Program-made: the position numbers and the translations under genes
Shown: in pieces, positions 1-7,652 of the stretch
Layout of the letters: each line of letters begins with the position of its first letter
Position numbering within the stretch: position 1 is the first letter of the stretch
From: JBCDIQ01 sp039024295
GTDB lineage: Bacteria > Bacteroidota > Bacteroidia > J057
Direction of reading: 5' to 3'
Assembly (NCBI GenBank): GCA_039024295.1
Contig: JBCDIQ010000109.1
Location: forward strand, 1 to 14,939
DNA length: 14,939 bases
The notes under the pieces: model-generated
Told to the model about the DNA's origin: nothing
Seen by the model: only the letters and a program-made list of their open reading frames with translations
The model's database searches: none

Positions 1-83
1 AGCTGACTCCTTACCCTGTGCGCATTGTTTTTGACCTGCCATTAGACGATGCTGTGGACGATGAAAGCGTAAATGTTCCATGA
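1..83 (+). CDS. C-terminal end of an unidentified gene (partial)
   Basis: An open frame enters from the left edge (codons in phase from base 3) and ends with TGA at 81-83. The visible 26 residues read LTPYPVRIVFDLPLDDAVDD followed by ESVNVP, an acidic tail that I cannot assign to a family. The stop overlaps the start of the next gene as ATGA (80-83), the usual sign of translational coupling. The two genes are therefore probably co-transcribed, and whatever this gene does may relate to the lipoprotein that follows. It could be the end of another envelope protein, but too little is present to say. Confidence 0.6.
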   Translation, partial: LTPYPVRIVFDLPLDDAVDDESVNVP

Positions 84-1072
84 AAAACTTCTCCCCAATT
101 CCTGTCCTCCTTATTTTAGCTTGCTGTCTGGCACTTGCCGCCTGTAGCCAGCCGAAAACAGAAAAAGCAACGCCTAAAGAAGGGCTAACGAATCCTTTCT
201 TTGGGGTAGCTCCTGCCGATACGCCTCAACTCCTGGCTCCTGGCATTCTCTCCGCCAGCACAACGGAATATAACGGAACCTTCAATCCTCCAGGTACTGA
301 ATTTTATTACACCACTGAGGTTGGCGGAAAGGGATACATTACTTTCACGAAAATGGGGCCCAACAATCAATGGACCTCTCCTGAGATAGCCCCTTTCTCA
401 GGGACTTATTCGGAGTATGATCCCCTCTTTTCCCCTGATGGAAATCGGCTCTATTTCACTTCCCGTCGTCCGCTGCCTGAATCGGAGGAAACGGGGAATG
501 CCTACATCTGGTACCTGGACCGGCAGGAAACAGGGTGGAGTGCTCCTCAACCTTTGTTCTTAACAACAAAAGGAGATTATCACAGCTCGGTCACTCGCAC
601 AGGCACCATCTATTTCAACATTTGGCAAACGGGAGATATTTACAAAGCTACGCCTTCCGATACCGGGTATGTTGTGGAAGCACTGCCGGATGCCATAAAT
701 GGCAGAAGAGACGTGGGCGATCCCTTTATCTCGCCTGATGAAGATTATCTCATTTTCAGGGGATATTTCAGGGAAGGATATGGGATGGGAGATTTGTACA
801 TCAGCTTTAATATCGAAGGAGAATGGACAGCCCCGGAGAACCTCGGACCTCAGATCAATTCCTCCCGCCATGAAATGTGTCCTTCGGTGACGCCGGATGG
901 AAAGCTGTTTGTTTTTTCAAGCAACCGCCTTACCGATCTTCCAAATAATCCCAGCCTTGAAGAACTTAACGAAAAGTTTACTTCTCACGACAATGGGCTT
1001 CGAAATCTCTACTACCAGTCTGCGGGCTTTATTCAGGAGTTGAAGCAGAAGTACACCAAGGAGAATCAATAA
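80..1072 (+). CDS. PD40 / WD40-like beta-propeller lipoprotein
   Basis: This 330-residue protein starts with a lipoprotein signal peptide: a hydrophobic run at residues 8-21 and the lipobox LAAC, with the acylated Cys at 22, so it should be membrane-anchored outside the cytoplasm. The body carries repeated PD40 motifs of the TolB type: FSPDGNRLYFTSRR (117-130), ISPDEDYLIF (217-226) and VTPDGKLFVFSSNR (270-283). Between them lie W-x-x-P blades (W98, W153, W249, the last within EWTAPENLGPQIN). Such repeats fold as a beta-propeller and usually bind protein partners or sugars; no catalytic motif is visible. Similar proteins are common near exported-protein and sugar-uptake genes in Bacteroidota, but the exact function is unknown. 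The ATG at 80 overlaps the upstream stop, which supports this start. No clear terminator follows. Confidence 0.85.
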   Translation: MKNFSPIPVLLILACCLALAACSQPKTEKATPKEGLTNPFFGVAPADTPQLLAPGILSASTTEYNGTFNPPGTEFYYTTEVGGKGYITFTKMGPNNQWTSPEIAPFSGTYSEYDPLFSPDGNRLYFTSRRPLPESEETGNAYIWYLDRQETGWSAPQPLFLTTKGDYHSSVTRTGTIYFNIWQTGDIYKATPSDTGYVVEALPDAINGRRDVGDPFISPDEDYLIFRGYFREGYGMGDLYISFNIEGEWTAPENLGPQINSSRHEMCPSVTPDGKLFVFSSNRLTDLPNNPSLEELNEKFTSHDNGLRNLYYQSAGFIQELKQKYTKENQ

Positions 1073-1719
1073 TTTACCAGATTCAGATTTAATGGCTTCA
1101 ATGAACTCTTTCTAGGGTTTCTAATTTCGATTTATTCGCAAACACAAAAATCCACCTCATCATATGAATATTTTTTGATATGATGCCAAGATTTATTTAA
1201 TTGAATTAGCGCATTATTGGATGGATAGCTTCCCTAGTAATTCAGTTACTAATCTTTACTTTCTATTCCGCTAGAGATAAAGAAAGTATCCAATTGAGCA
1301 GTAATAAACTCCCTGAACAGCCAGATACTCGGTCAAGCCTTTCCGACCTGATTCCCAATTTCTTGTTGAGAAAAAGACATTCCCCTTAATCATAGGGGAG
1401 AATACTTCTCATGCCATCATTCATCTCTCCATGACACACACAAACACCCTACACGAAATGCTGTCCCACATGTTAATCCGGAGCAATCCGAGATTTTACC
1501 CCTCCAAAGCACCGGACTCAATTGGGTAAATACGGGAAGTAATCCTCAGTTCAGGGGGAGTTGCCCCTATAGGTGCTTCTCAGATTTTTTAAGCAACACC
1601 ACCACAAAGTCCAGGAAAATTTCCATAGGTCAATCTTGTTAAAAATGACCCTGGGAGAGGTATGCATATACCAAACCTCAACACCTTACGCACTTTTTAC
1701 ACACCCTAATTTCTACGTA
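1073..1719. other. Long intergenic region without a convincing gene
   Basis: These 647 nt separate the lipoprotein from the protease. An open frame runs upstream of the protease from a GTG at 1573, but its added 49 residues lack a family pattern and would bury the signal peptide, so I treat it as untranslated. Only short inverted repeats are visible: 8-bp arms at 1158-1165/1178-1185, 6-bp arms at 1235-1240/1246-1251, and small G-run/C-run pairs near 1383-1399 and 1553-1568. I found no promoter matching the Bacteroidota consensus. The region probably holds the protease promoter and leader, with perhaps a decayed gene. Confidence 0.5.
1158..1185. repeat. 8-bp perfect inverted repeat, 12-nt spacer
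   Basis: CATCATAT at 1158-1165 is matched by ATATGATG at 1178-1185, with spacer GAATATTTTTTG. It lies 86 nt after the lipoprotein stop. It is AT-rich and lacks a T-run after the second arm, so it is not a standard terminator. It could be a weak hairpin or an operator-like site. An 8-bp palindrome can occur by chance in AT-rich DNA. Confidence 0.3.
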
Positions 1720-4700
1720 ATGAAAAACATCAAATCTCTTACGAACTGTTGTCTGTTATTGGTCCTGCTCCTGAGTGGCCACCTTATAGCGCAAAGTGAC
1801 TATTACTGGGCTGATGGAGAGAAAATCTTCCTTACCGAGGACAGGTACAGGGCAGCCATCACTTTCAACACCCAACAGGAAGCACTTGCCTTCACCGACT
1901 ATGCGCGTGATGGAGTGAGCATGGAGGTACACGAGTTTAAGCCCCGGATCATTGTGGAGTTTGAAACGCCTGCTCAGGACAAGGCGGATGTGATTCAGAA
2001 ACTGGGCATCCGGTCTCAAGGTATCCGCTCGGTAACCTTTGCTCAACAACTCGAAGATGGCATGCCAATTTATTTTACCCACAAGGTTGTGGCCAAATTG
2101 ACAGCCGGAGTTACGCTGACGGATATCGAACCGATTTTGCAGCAATATGGTGCTACCCATCAAAAATCAGCCAAAATATGGCAGGAGTTTGATGTCGAGG
2201 ACATTGACCAGGTACTGCCCCTGGCCAATTACCTCGAAGAAAGTGGCCTGACTGCTTGGGCCACTCCGGACATTTATGCCAAAATCGAAACCACCAATGA
2301 CCCTTTTTACCCCCAGCAGTTCCAAATGAACAACACAGGCCAAAGCGTAGGGGGCAGAACTGGAGTAAACGACATTGACTGCGATGCGCCTGAGGCATGG
2401 GGAATTTCACTGGGTTCTTCCAGCGTAACAGTCATGGTCATAGATGAAGGGGCTGAGTCTCATCCTGATGTGAACATTACCCTTCCAGGCTACACGCCAG
2501 CCAATAACGGCAATGGAACGCCCACCACCAGTGCCAGCGCACACGGTATGGCGTGTGCTGGTATCATCGCTGCCAATCACAACAACATCGGTGTGAGAGG
2601 ATTGGCACCCAACGTGAGAGTGCGCGGCGTGAATATTTTTGCCAGCGGCACCTCTGCAACTGACATCGGCGACGGCTTTGTTTGGTCAGCCGACAATGGC
2701 GCGGACATCATTTCTAACTCCTGGGGATACAATTCCTGCACGTTCAGTTCCTCTACGATAACGAGCGGAATTCAGTATGCAGTGAATAATGGACGAAGCG
2801 GCAGAGGCTGCGTGGTGATATTTTCAGCCGGAAATAGCAACCGCAACTGCGTGAACTATCCAGGTAACCGCCAAGAGGTCATCGCGGTAAGTGCCATGGG
2901 AAACCGAGGTGCCAGATCTACTTATTCAAGCTTCGGTCCAGCGACGGATATATCGGCGCCTAGCTCCTATGGAGGATCAGGTGGCCGGGTTTATACCACA
3001 GACCGGCAAGGTGCCCCCGGATACACAAGCGGTGATTACTACAGCGGGTTTGGTGGTACTTCTGCGGCCTGCCCCCTGGTATCAGGTGCGGCAGCTTTGG
3101 TCCTTTCAGTAAACAGCACCCTCACTGAAGCACAGGTAAAGACGATCTTGTACAACTCTGCCACAGACATGGGCGCAGCTGGCCGGGACGATATATATGG
3201 TCATGGCCGGGTCAATGCGCACCAAGCAGTGCTTCAAGCTAGTGGAGGCGGCGGTGGCCCTAGCTGTTCCAGCACGGTTACAAGTTACCCGTATACCAAT
3301 ACCTTTGAGAGCAACCTTGGTTGGAGTCAGGCAACCGGAGATGATTTTAACTGGACACGCAGAAGTGGGGGAACCCCTTCTGTTGGTACAGGACCAAGTG
3401 GGGCTGCACAGGGAAGCTTTTACGCTTATATGGAAGTTTCCAGTCCGAACTTCCCTTCCAAGACCGCCATCCTAAACAGCCCGTGTTTCAACCTCAGCAG
3501 CGTGAGCAGCCCAACCTTTACCTTTAGGTACCATATGCTAGGCGGTACTTCTGGAAATCCAGGGACCCTGCGCCTTGAAGCCAGTACCAATGGCACTTCG
3601 TGGACCCAAATATGGTCAAGAACTGGTAATCAGGGCAGCAACTGGCTGTCTGCGTCGGTAAGTCTCAACAGTTACGCCAATGCTACTCAGTTACGCCTGA
3701 GGTTCAGAGGCACCAGTGGATCAGGGGCAAGTGACTGGCAAGGAGATATATGCGTGGACGACTTTCGGGTAGCTGCAGGTGGCGGTGGGGGCAATGGATG
3801 TTCCAGCACCGTTTCCAGTTTTCCTTATTCCAACACTTTTGACAGTAACCTGGGGTGGAGCCAGGCAACCGGAGATGATTTCAATTGGACCCGCAGAACG
3901 GGTGGCACTCCTTCCAGTGGCACGGGACCAAGCGGTGCTGCCCAAGGCAGTCACTATGCCTACATGGAAGTGTCTAGCCCTAATTTTCCGTCCAAAACCG
4001 CTATCCTAAACAGCCCATGCTTCAACCTGAGCAGTGTAAGCAGCCCTACCTTCACCTTTAGGTACCATATGCTGGGAGGTACTTCTGGTAATCCAGGTAC
4101 GCTACGGTTAGAGGCCAGTACAAATGGGACTTCCTGGACACAGCTTTGGTCCAGAAGCGGAAATCAAGGCAGCAGCTGGCAGTCAGCTTCGGTCAGTTTG
4201 AACAGCTATACCAGCTCGACCACCCTTCGGCTTCGGTTCCGCGGCACCAGTGGATCAGGCGTCAGCGACTGGCAAGGCGACATGTGCGTAGATGACCTTC
4301 GGGTTGCAGGTGGAAGCGGTGGCGGTGGCACCAATACCGTACAGGTGCAGGCACGTACCCGAGGTTCAAACGGCAGCGCCCGAATGCGCGTTCGCAGGAT
4401 GAGCGGCACCAACTACCAGGGAACCAATACCACCCTGGAAACCAGGACCTACACCGTGGGCAGCAGTTGGACCACTTATACCGTAACCTTCTCTGCCAAT
4501 GTAACGGCCAGCAGGCTTCGGGTGTATTTTGACAACGATGCCAGCAACCGTGACCTGGAAGTAGACTGGGTCCGGGTTGGCAGCACGACCTTCCAAAGTG
4601 AGGCCAGCGACACCTGGGCCACCGGTACCTGGACCTCAAATGGGGGCTGTAATGATGCCTTTAAGCAGAGCCAAATGATCCACTGCAATGGCTATTTCCA

Positions 4701-5007
4701 TTATGATGCCAATAATAACGCAGCTCCTAATCTGGATGATACCTCTTTTGACCTCCAGCCGGTAGCAGAAATACCTTATCCCAATCCGTTCTCAGCAGAA
4801 CTCAACATTCCTGTTCCTGAAGCCCTGGAGGTAGGTGCTGAGGTGCAAGTGCAGCTGATCACCCTGCATGGCCAAAAGGTGTTTGAAGCTACCCTTGCTT
4901 ATGATGGCACATCTCTGAGCATTTTGCCCAAAGTAGCAGAGGGACTGTATGTGCTGCAAATCAAGTCAGGCGAATTCAAGCAAATCAGCAAGGTCATGAA
5001 GGAATAA
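1720..5007 (+). CDS. T9SS-exported subtilisin-like (S8) protease with MAM and carbohydrate-binding modules
   Basis: This predicted 1095-residue exoprotease runs from ATG 1720, directly before a signal peptide (hydrophobic residues 11-24, likely cleavage after HLIAQ). A GTG start at 1573 would bury that peptide. A pro-region covers about 25-200. The S8 domain (about 200-510) has a full active site: D242 in VIDEGAESHPDV, H275 in SAHGMACAG, oxyanion N372 in SAGNSN, and S448 in GGTSAACP. Glycine-rich linkers then join two MAM-like domains (516-693 and 694-871) with the typical patterns DDFNWTRR and WSRSGNQGSSW. A module at about 872-985 contains FDNDASNRDLEVDWVRVG, which resembles the Ca-binding face of xylan-binding CBM36/CBM60. 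Residues 1011-1095 form a T9SS type A sorting domain (YPNPF; GLYVLQIKSG). The protein should be secreted or surface-bound and degrade proteins, perhaps while docked on polysaccharide; the substrate is unknown. Its stop is followed by an intrinsic terminator, so it is a single-gene unit at its 3' end. Confidence 0.93.
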   Translation: MKNIKSLTNCCLLLVLLLSGHLIAQSDYYWADGEKIFLTEDRYRAAITFNTQQEALAFTDYARDGVSMEVHEFKPRIIVEFETPAQDKADVIQKLGIRSQGIRSVTFAQQLEDGMPIYFTHKVVAKLTAGVTLTDIEPILQQYGATHQKSAKIWQEFDVEDIDQVLPLANYLEESGLTAWATPDIYAKIETTNDPFYPQQFQMNNTGQSVGGRTGVNDIDCDAPEAWGISLGSSSVTVMVIDEGAESHPDVNITLPGYTPANNGNGTPTTSASAHGMACAGIIAANHNNIGVRGLAPNVRVRGVNIFASGTSATDIGDGFVWSADNGADIISNSWGYNSCTFSSSTITSGIQYAVNNGRSGRGCVVIFSAGNSNRNCVNYPGNRQEVIAVSAMGNRGARSTYSSFGPATDISAPSSYGGSGGRVYTTDRQGAPGYTSGDYYSGFGGTSAACPLVSGAAALVLSVNSTLTEAQVKTILYNSATDMGAAGRDDIYGHGRVNAHQAVLQASGGGGGPSCSSTVTSYPYTNTFESNLGWSQATGDDFNWTRRSGGTPSVGTGPSGAAQGSFYAYMEVSSPNFPSKTAILNSPCFNLSSVSSPTFTFRYHMLGGTSGNPGTLRLEASTNGTSWTQIWSRTGNQGSNWLSASVSLNSYANATQLRLRFRGTSGSGASDWQGDICVDDFRVAAGGGGGNGCSSTVSSFPYSNTFDSNLGWSQATGDDFNWTRRTGGTPSSGTGPSGAAQGSHYAYMEVSSPNFPSKTAILNSPCFNLSSVSSPTFTFRYHMLGGTSGNPGTLRLEASTNGTSWTQLWSRSGNQGSSWQSASVSLNSYTSSTTLRLRFRGTSGSGVSDWQGDMCVDDLRVAGGSGGGGTNTVQVQARTRGSNGSARMRVRRMSGTNYQGTNTTLETRTYTVGSSWTTYTVTFSANVTASRLRVYFDNDASNRDLEVDWVRVGSTTFQSEASDTWATGTWTSNGGCNDAFKQSQMIHCNGYFHYDANNNAAPNLDDTSFDLQPVAEIPYPNPFSAELNIPVPEALEVGAEVQVQLITLHGQKVFEATLAYDGTSLSILPKVAEGLYVLQIKSGEFKQISKVMKE
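3265..4332 (+). repeat. Tandem in-frame domain repeat, two units of 534 nt (MAM-like)
   Basis: Unit 1 (3265-3798) and unit 2 (3799-4332) each encode 178 residues beginning CSSTV and ending in a Gly-rich linker. By eye they differ at about 18 of 168 non-linker residues, and a stretch of about 60 residues from YAYMEV to GTSWTQ is identical. Many third codon positions in that stretch differ (for example TACGCTTATATG against TATGCCTACATG). The pair is therefore a protein-domain repeat maintained at the amino-acid level, not a fresh DNA duplication. Confidence 0.9.
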
Positions 5008-5026
5008 TTTGCATTCTCATTTCAAA

Positions 5027-5065
5027 CTGACGGGCCTCCTGGAATAAGGGGCCTGTCAGGTTTTT
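5027..5065 (+). terminator. Rho-independent terminator of the protease gene
   Basis: The stem arms are CTGACGGGCC (5027-5036) and GGCCTGTCAG (5050-5059), ten pairs with one G-U, around a 13-nt loop. They are followed by GTTTTT (5060-5065). The structure begins 20 nt after the protease stop and ends before the next ATG at 5110, so the glycosyltransferase needs its own promoter or read-through. Confidence 0.88.
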
Positions 5066-5109
5066 GATCAAAACTTTTATTTCGCACCCGCTTTCTCCAA
5101 TTTTACCCG

Positions 5110-6078
5110 ATGAAGCGGGTGCTTTTGATACAAACGGCCTTTATCGGAGATGTAATCCTGGCGACAGGCCTATTGGAGAAGTTGCACGCCTACTTTCCAG
5201 AGACTCAACTGGACATGGTGGTTCGGAAGGGGAATGAAAGTTTACTTAAAAGGCATCCTTTTCTTGGGCAGGTATATACCTTTGATAAAAAACAGAAGTA
5301 CGCGAGCATGTGGGCACTTCGCAAAGTGCTACGCCCACAACAGTATGACTTAGCCATCAATGTCCAGCGATTTGCCTCCTCAGGGATGATCTCATGGCTA
5401 TCCGGTGCAAAAGAGCGAATTGGCTTTGCCAAAAACCCACTGTCTTTTACCTACGACAAAAAGTTCCCTCACGAGATCGGGACCGGACAGCACGAACTGG
5501 AACGCAACCAGCAGCTAATTGCCCACCTGACAGATGGCGAGTATGCCCGTCCCAAGCTCTATCCCTCCAAAGCGGATTATGCAGCCCTGCCCAAAGCCAA
5601 ATCCTATGTGTGCCTCGCGCCCACTTCTGTGTGGTTTACCAAGCAGTGGCCTGCGGATAAATGGGTAGGATTGATCCAGCAATTTTCGGAAGATACCCAG
5701 GTGTTTTTGTTGGGTGCCCCTGGAGACAAAGAAGCCTGCACATACATCCAACAACAAGCGGGCAGAAGCCAGGTAACGAACCTCGCGGGCAAGCTATCCC
5801 TGCTTCAATCTGCAGCCCTCATGGCAGGAGCCAATATGAATTACGTCAACGACTCCGCTCCCTTGCATTTGGCCTCTGCCATGAACGCCCCCTTACGTGC
5901 CATCTTCTGCTCTACCGTCCCGGCGTTCGGCTTTACGCCTGTTTCAGATGACAGCCAGGTATTGGAAACGCAGTTGGAACTGGCTTGTAGGCCATGTGGG
6001 TTGCATGGTCATAAGGCCTGTCCGGAAGGACATTTTAAGTGTACGGAGGTTGAGGTAGTAACTGAGTTCCCGAAGTAG
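5110..6078 (+). CDS. Glycosyltransferase family 9 (ADP-heptose:LPS heptosyltransferase-like)
   Basis: This 322-residue cytoplasmic enzyme of the GT9 (WaaC/WaaF) family would transfer a sugar, classically heptose from ADP-heptose, to a lipopolysaccharide core or similar glycolipid. The N-terminal Rossmann half opens with VLLIQTAFIGDVILATGLL, where D14 in the GDV motif sits at the family's catalytic position. The second half has LAPTSVWFTKQWPADKW (169-185), the nucleotide-sugar binding K/W region, and NDSAPLHLASA (247-257), the conserved sugar-nucleotide loop. Four cysteines near the C-terminus (293, 296, 304, 311, in CRPCGLHGHKAC) resemble the CRPC...H..C tail seen in many GT9 proteins. Length is normal for the family. 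The donor in Bacteroidota GT9 enzymes is often not heptose, so I give no symbol. The ATG at 5110 is 44 nt after the terminator. Confidence 0.9.
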   Translation: MKRVLLIQTAFIGDVILATGLLEKLHAYFPETQLDMVVRKGNESLLKRHPFLGQVYTFDKKQKYASMWALRKVLRPQQYDLAINVQRFASSGMISWLSGAKERIGFAKNPLSFTYDKKFPHEIGTGQHELERNQQLIAHLTDGEYARPKLYPSKADYAALPKAKSYVCLAPTSVWFTKQWPADKWVGLIQQFSEDTQVFLLGAPGDKEACTYIQQQAGRSQVTNLAGKLSLLQSAALMAGANMNYVNDSAPLHLASAMNAPLRAIFCSTVPAFGFTPVSDDSQVLETQLELACRPCGLHGHKACPEGHFKCTEVEVVTEFPK

Positions 6079-6115
6079 TTATAGTTTTCCAAGTTAGGAT
6101 ATGTGATTTTTGATC

Positions 6116-6228
6116 GTTGGGGATGTTATGGGTCAACCCTCATCATCCTGTATAACATGTACCTCCGGTCTCCGACCGGAGACTAATACGCCGTTAGGAT
6201 AACGGCGGTACAGGGTTCGGTGCCCAAC
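6116..6228. repeat. Nested palindromic intergenic element (REP-like or structured RNA)
   Basis: Five perfect inverted repeats are nested within 113 nt. The outer pair is GTTGGG 6116-6121 / CCCAAC 6223-6228. Arm A is ATGTTAT 6123-6129 / ATAACAT 6152-6158. An inner closing pair GTAC 6159-6162 / GTAC 6208-6211 encloses arm B1, CTCCGGT 6163-6169 / ACCGGAG 6175-6181 (5-nt loop), and arm B2, CGCCGTTA 6189-6196 / TAACGGCG 6200-6207 (3-nt loop). It lies between convergent genes and has no reading frame of note. Candidates are a REP/REPIN-type mobile palindrome, a structured transcript end, or a small RNA. The pairings are seen directly; the folded form and any role are inferred. Confidence 0.55.
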
Positions 6229-6285
6229 CTAATCTTCACAAGACTTGCCTTGGTTGACTATAGCTACTAAATATATCTCATAAAA

Positions 6286-6305
6286 AATTGACTATCAATT
6301 AATTA
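6286..6305 (-). terminator. Weak AT-rich hairpin, possible terminator of the endonuclease III gene
   Basis: AATTGA (6286-6291) and TCAATT (6295-6300) form a 6-bp stem with a 3-nt loop. On the minus strand the stem runs into a T-run (complement of A6282-6287), about 70 nt beyond the stop of the minus-strand gene. The stem has one G-C pair only, so its strength as a terminator is doubtful. Confidence 0.3.
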
Positions 6306-6371
6306 ATTTTTGACAGCCCCCTATTTGCCCTTGGGACTCAGCATGAGACCTGGCACACTAAATCAAGCCTT

Positions 6372-7037
6372 CTATTTCTTCCTCCTAACCTTCTTATCAA
6401 ACTCGTGAAACATCGTCTTCCTCCCTATTTTACTGCAAATGGGACATTCATAGGGATTGTGCCCTCGCGCCGGGCAATGTTCGCGGCCAAAGAAGATGAT
6501 CTGTAAATGAAGGGCGTTCCATTTTTCTTTGGGAAAGAGGCGCTTGGCGTCATTTTCGGTTTTAACCACATTCTTTCCGGTTGAAAGGGTCCAGCGGTTC
6601 ATAAGACGGTGGATGTGGGTGTCTACCGGAAATGCGGGGATCCCAAAAGCCTGGGACATGACCACAGAGGCTGTTTTATGTCCTACTCCCGGCAATTCCT
6701 CTAATGCCTCAAAGCTCACAGGCACCTCGCCATTATGTTTATCCCGCAAAATATGTGATAGCTCATGGATAGCCTTGGACTTCCGGGGAGAAAGGCCACA
6801 CGGACGAATGATTTTCTTGATCTCATCTACCTCAAGTTCAATCATTTCATGAGGGGTTTGGGCTTTCTCAAACAGGTAAGGGGTTACTTTGTTGACCCGC
6901 TCATCCGTGCACTGCGCAGAAAGCAATACGGCAATCAATAACGTGTAGGGATCTTGGTGGTCCAGTGGAACCGGAGTTTCCGGATAGAGTTCCTCCAGGG
7001 TCTGAATAACAAAATCTGCTTTTTCTCTTTTGGTCAT
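6372..7037 (-). CDS. nth: Endonuclease III (DNA glycosylase/AP lyase)
   Basis: This 221-residue base-excision repair enzyme removes oxidised pyrimidines and nicks AP sites. The helix-hairpin-helix is ELPGVGHKTASVV (114-126), with the catalytic lysine K121. The catalytic aspartate is D139 in FPVDTHIHR. Residues 30-46 (PYTLLIAVLLSAQCTDE) and 76-88 match the six-helix barrel of the family. The C-terminal iron-sulfur loop is unusual: Cys 188, 198 and 201 are present (spacing X9 and X2 instead of the E. coli X6 and X2), and the fourth Cys is absent, the region reading SKIGRKTMF. Some Bacteroidota Nth proteins have lost this cluster altogether, so the enzyme is probably active but may not bind a [4Fe-4S] cluster. 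The ATG at 7037 gives the expected N-terminus. It is convergent with the GT9 gene and probably a single-gene unit. Confidence 0.95.
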   Translation of the reverse strand: MTKREKADFVIQTLEELYPETPVPLDHQDPYTLLIAVLLSAQCTDERVNKVTPYLFEKAQTPHEMIELEVDEIKKIIRPCGLSPRKSKAIHELSHILRDKHNGEVPVSFEALEELPGVGHKTASVVMSQAFGIPAFPVDTHIHRLMNRWTLSTGKNVVKTENDAKRLFPKEKWNALHLQIIFFGREHCPARGHNPYECPICSKIGRKTMFHEFDKKVRRKK

Positions 7038-7154
7038 GAAAACTCAATTGGGGGAGTAGACAGAAGAACCTAAAACCATTAAAAGGGTTTCAGGACCTCA
7101 CACTACAAAGAATGGATGACCAAAAGGCATTTCCCAAAACAGGAAGCGGTGATT

Positions 7155-7652
7155 TTACTGGTATTGCCCGAAGTATTCACTGTAATCCGGACGATAGTTT
7201 AACACCAGGGGACCTGCTAGGGTGTCTGAAAGGGAGTATAGGGCCAAATTGTAACCATGACTGTCTATTCGTTTGTAAAGGTGACCGTTTCCAAGGCTGG
7301 AGGTAAACGTGCCTTCCTCTTCAATGAAGCTGAACTTCAGAGAGGCACCATTAAATTGTTCATCGATCATGCCAATGGTCCGGAGACTGTCTACTGTAGG
7401 GAGGTCTCCCTGAATTTCGTAGTAGGTGGCGATGATGCGATTTTTGTAAGGGGCGAGCCGCAAAATTTTGCTACCCCCCTCACCCTCATATACATAGGCT
7501 CCGAAAAGCTGGCTGACAACAGACTCACTGATGGGCATCTCCTGCACATTAGGCAGTAACACACTTTCATCTATGGGACCATTATCGTTGTTGCAGCTTA
7601 CGGAAATTAGTAATAGAGCAAGAAGTAAAACAGGAATGTTAGGATATTTCAC
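7155..7652 (-). CDS. Small lipoprotein of unknown function
   Basis: This predicted 165-residue protein has a clear lipoprotein signal: K2, hydrophobic residues 8-18, and the lipobox SVSC with Cys 20, followed by the polar NNDNGPIDES. The rest is mixed beta-type sequence without a motif I recognise and without membrane segments, so it should be a globular envelope lipoprotein. The start is a GTG at 7652; no in-frame ATG or earlier start lies before an upstream in-frame stop, and the signal peptide begins at once, so GTG is well supported. A 9-codon frame ATG...TGA (7675-7649, peptide MVKLALPT) overlaps this GTG by 4 nt and might couple initiation. Endonuclease III follows 117 nt downstream on the same strand and could be co-transcribed. 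Confidence 0.75.
   Translation of the reverse strand: MKYPNIPVLLLALLLISVSCNNDNGPIDESVLLPNVQEMPISESVVSQLFGAYVYEGEGGSKILRLAPYKNRIIATYYEIQGDLPTVDSLRTIGMIDEQFNGASLKFSFIEEEGTFTSSLGNGHLYKRIDSHGYNLALYSLSDTLAGPLVLNYRPDYSEYFGQYQ

Noticed and set aside
1573..1719. N-terminal extension of the protease from GTG 1573 (49 extra residues)
   Set aside because: It would place a basic, non-hydrophobic stretch in front of a textbook signal peptide that starts at ATG 1720.
3265..4332. Tandem repeats as a possible CRISPR or satellite array
   Set aside because: There are only two units of 534 nt, in frame, encoding complete protein domains.
4262..4639. Overlapping minus-strand frames of 125 and 76 codons inside the protease gene
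   Set aside because: They are Cys/Arg/Pro-rich shadows of the Gly/Ser/Thr-rich plus-strand coding sequence and match no family.
7112..7306. Plus-strand frame of 64 codons beginning between endonuclease III and the lipoprotein
   Set aside because: It runs antisense into the lipoprotein gene, has no family pattern, and its composition is explained by the opposite strand.
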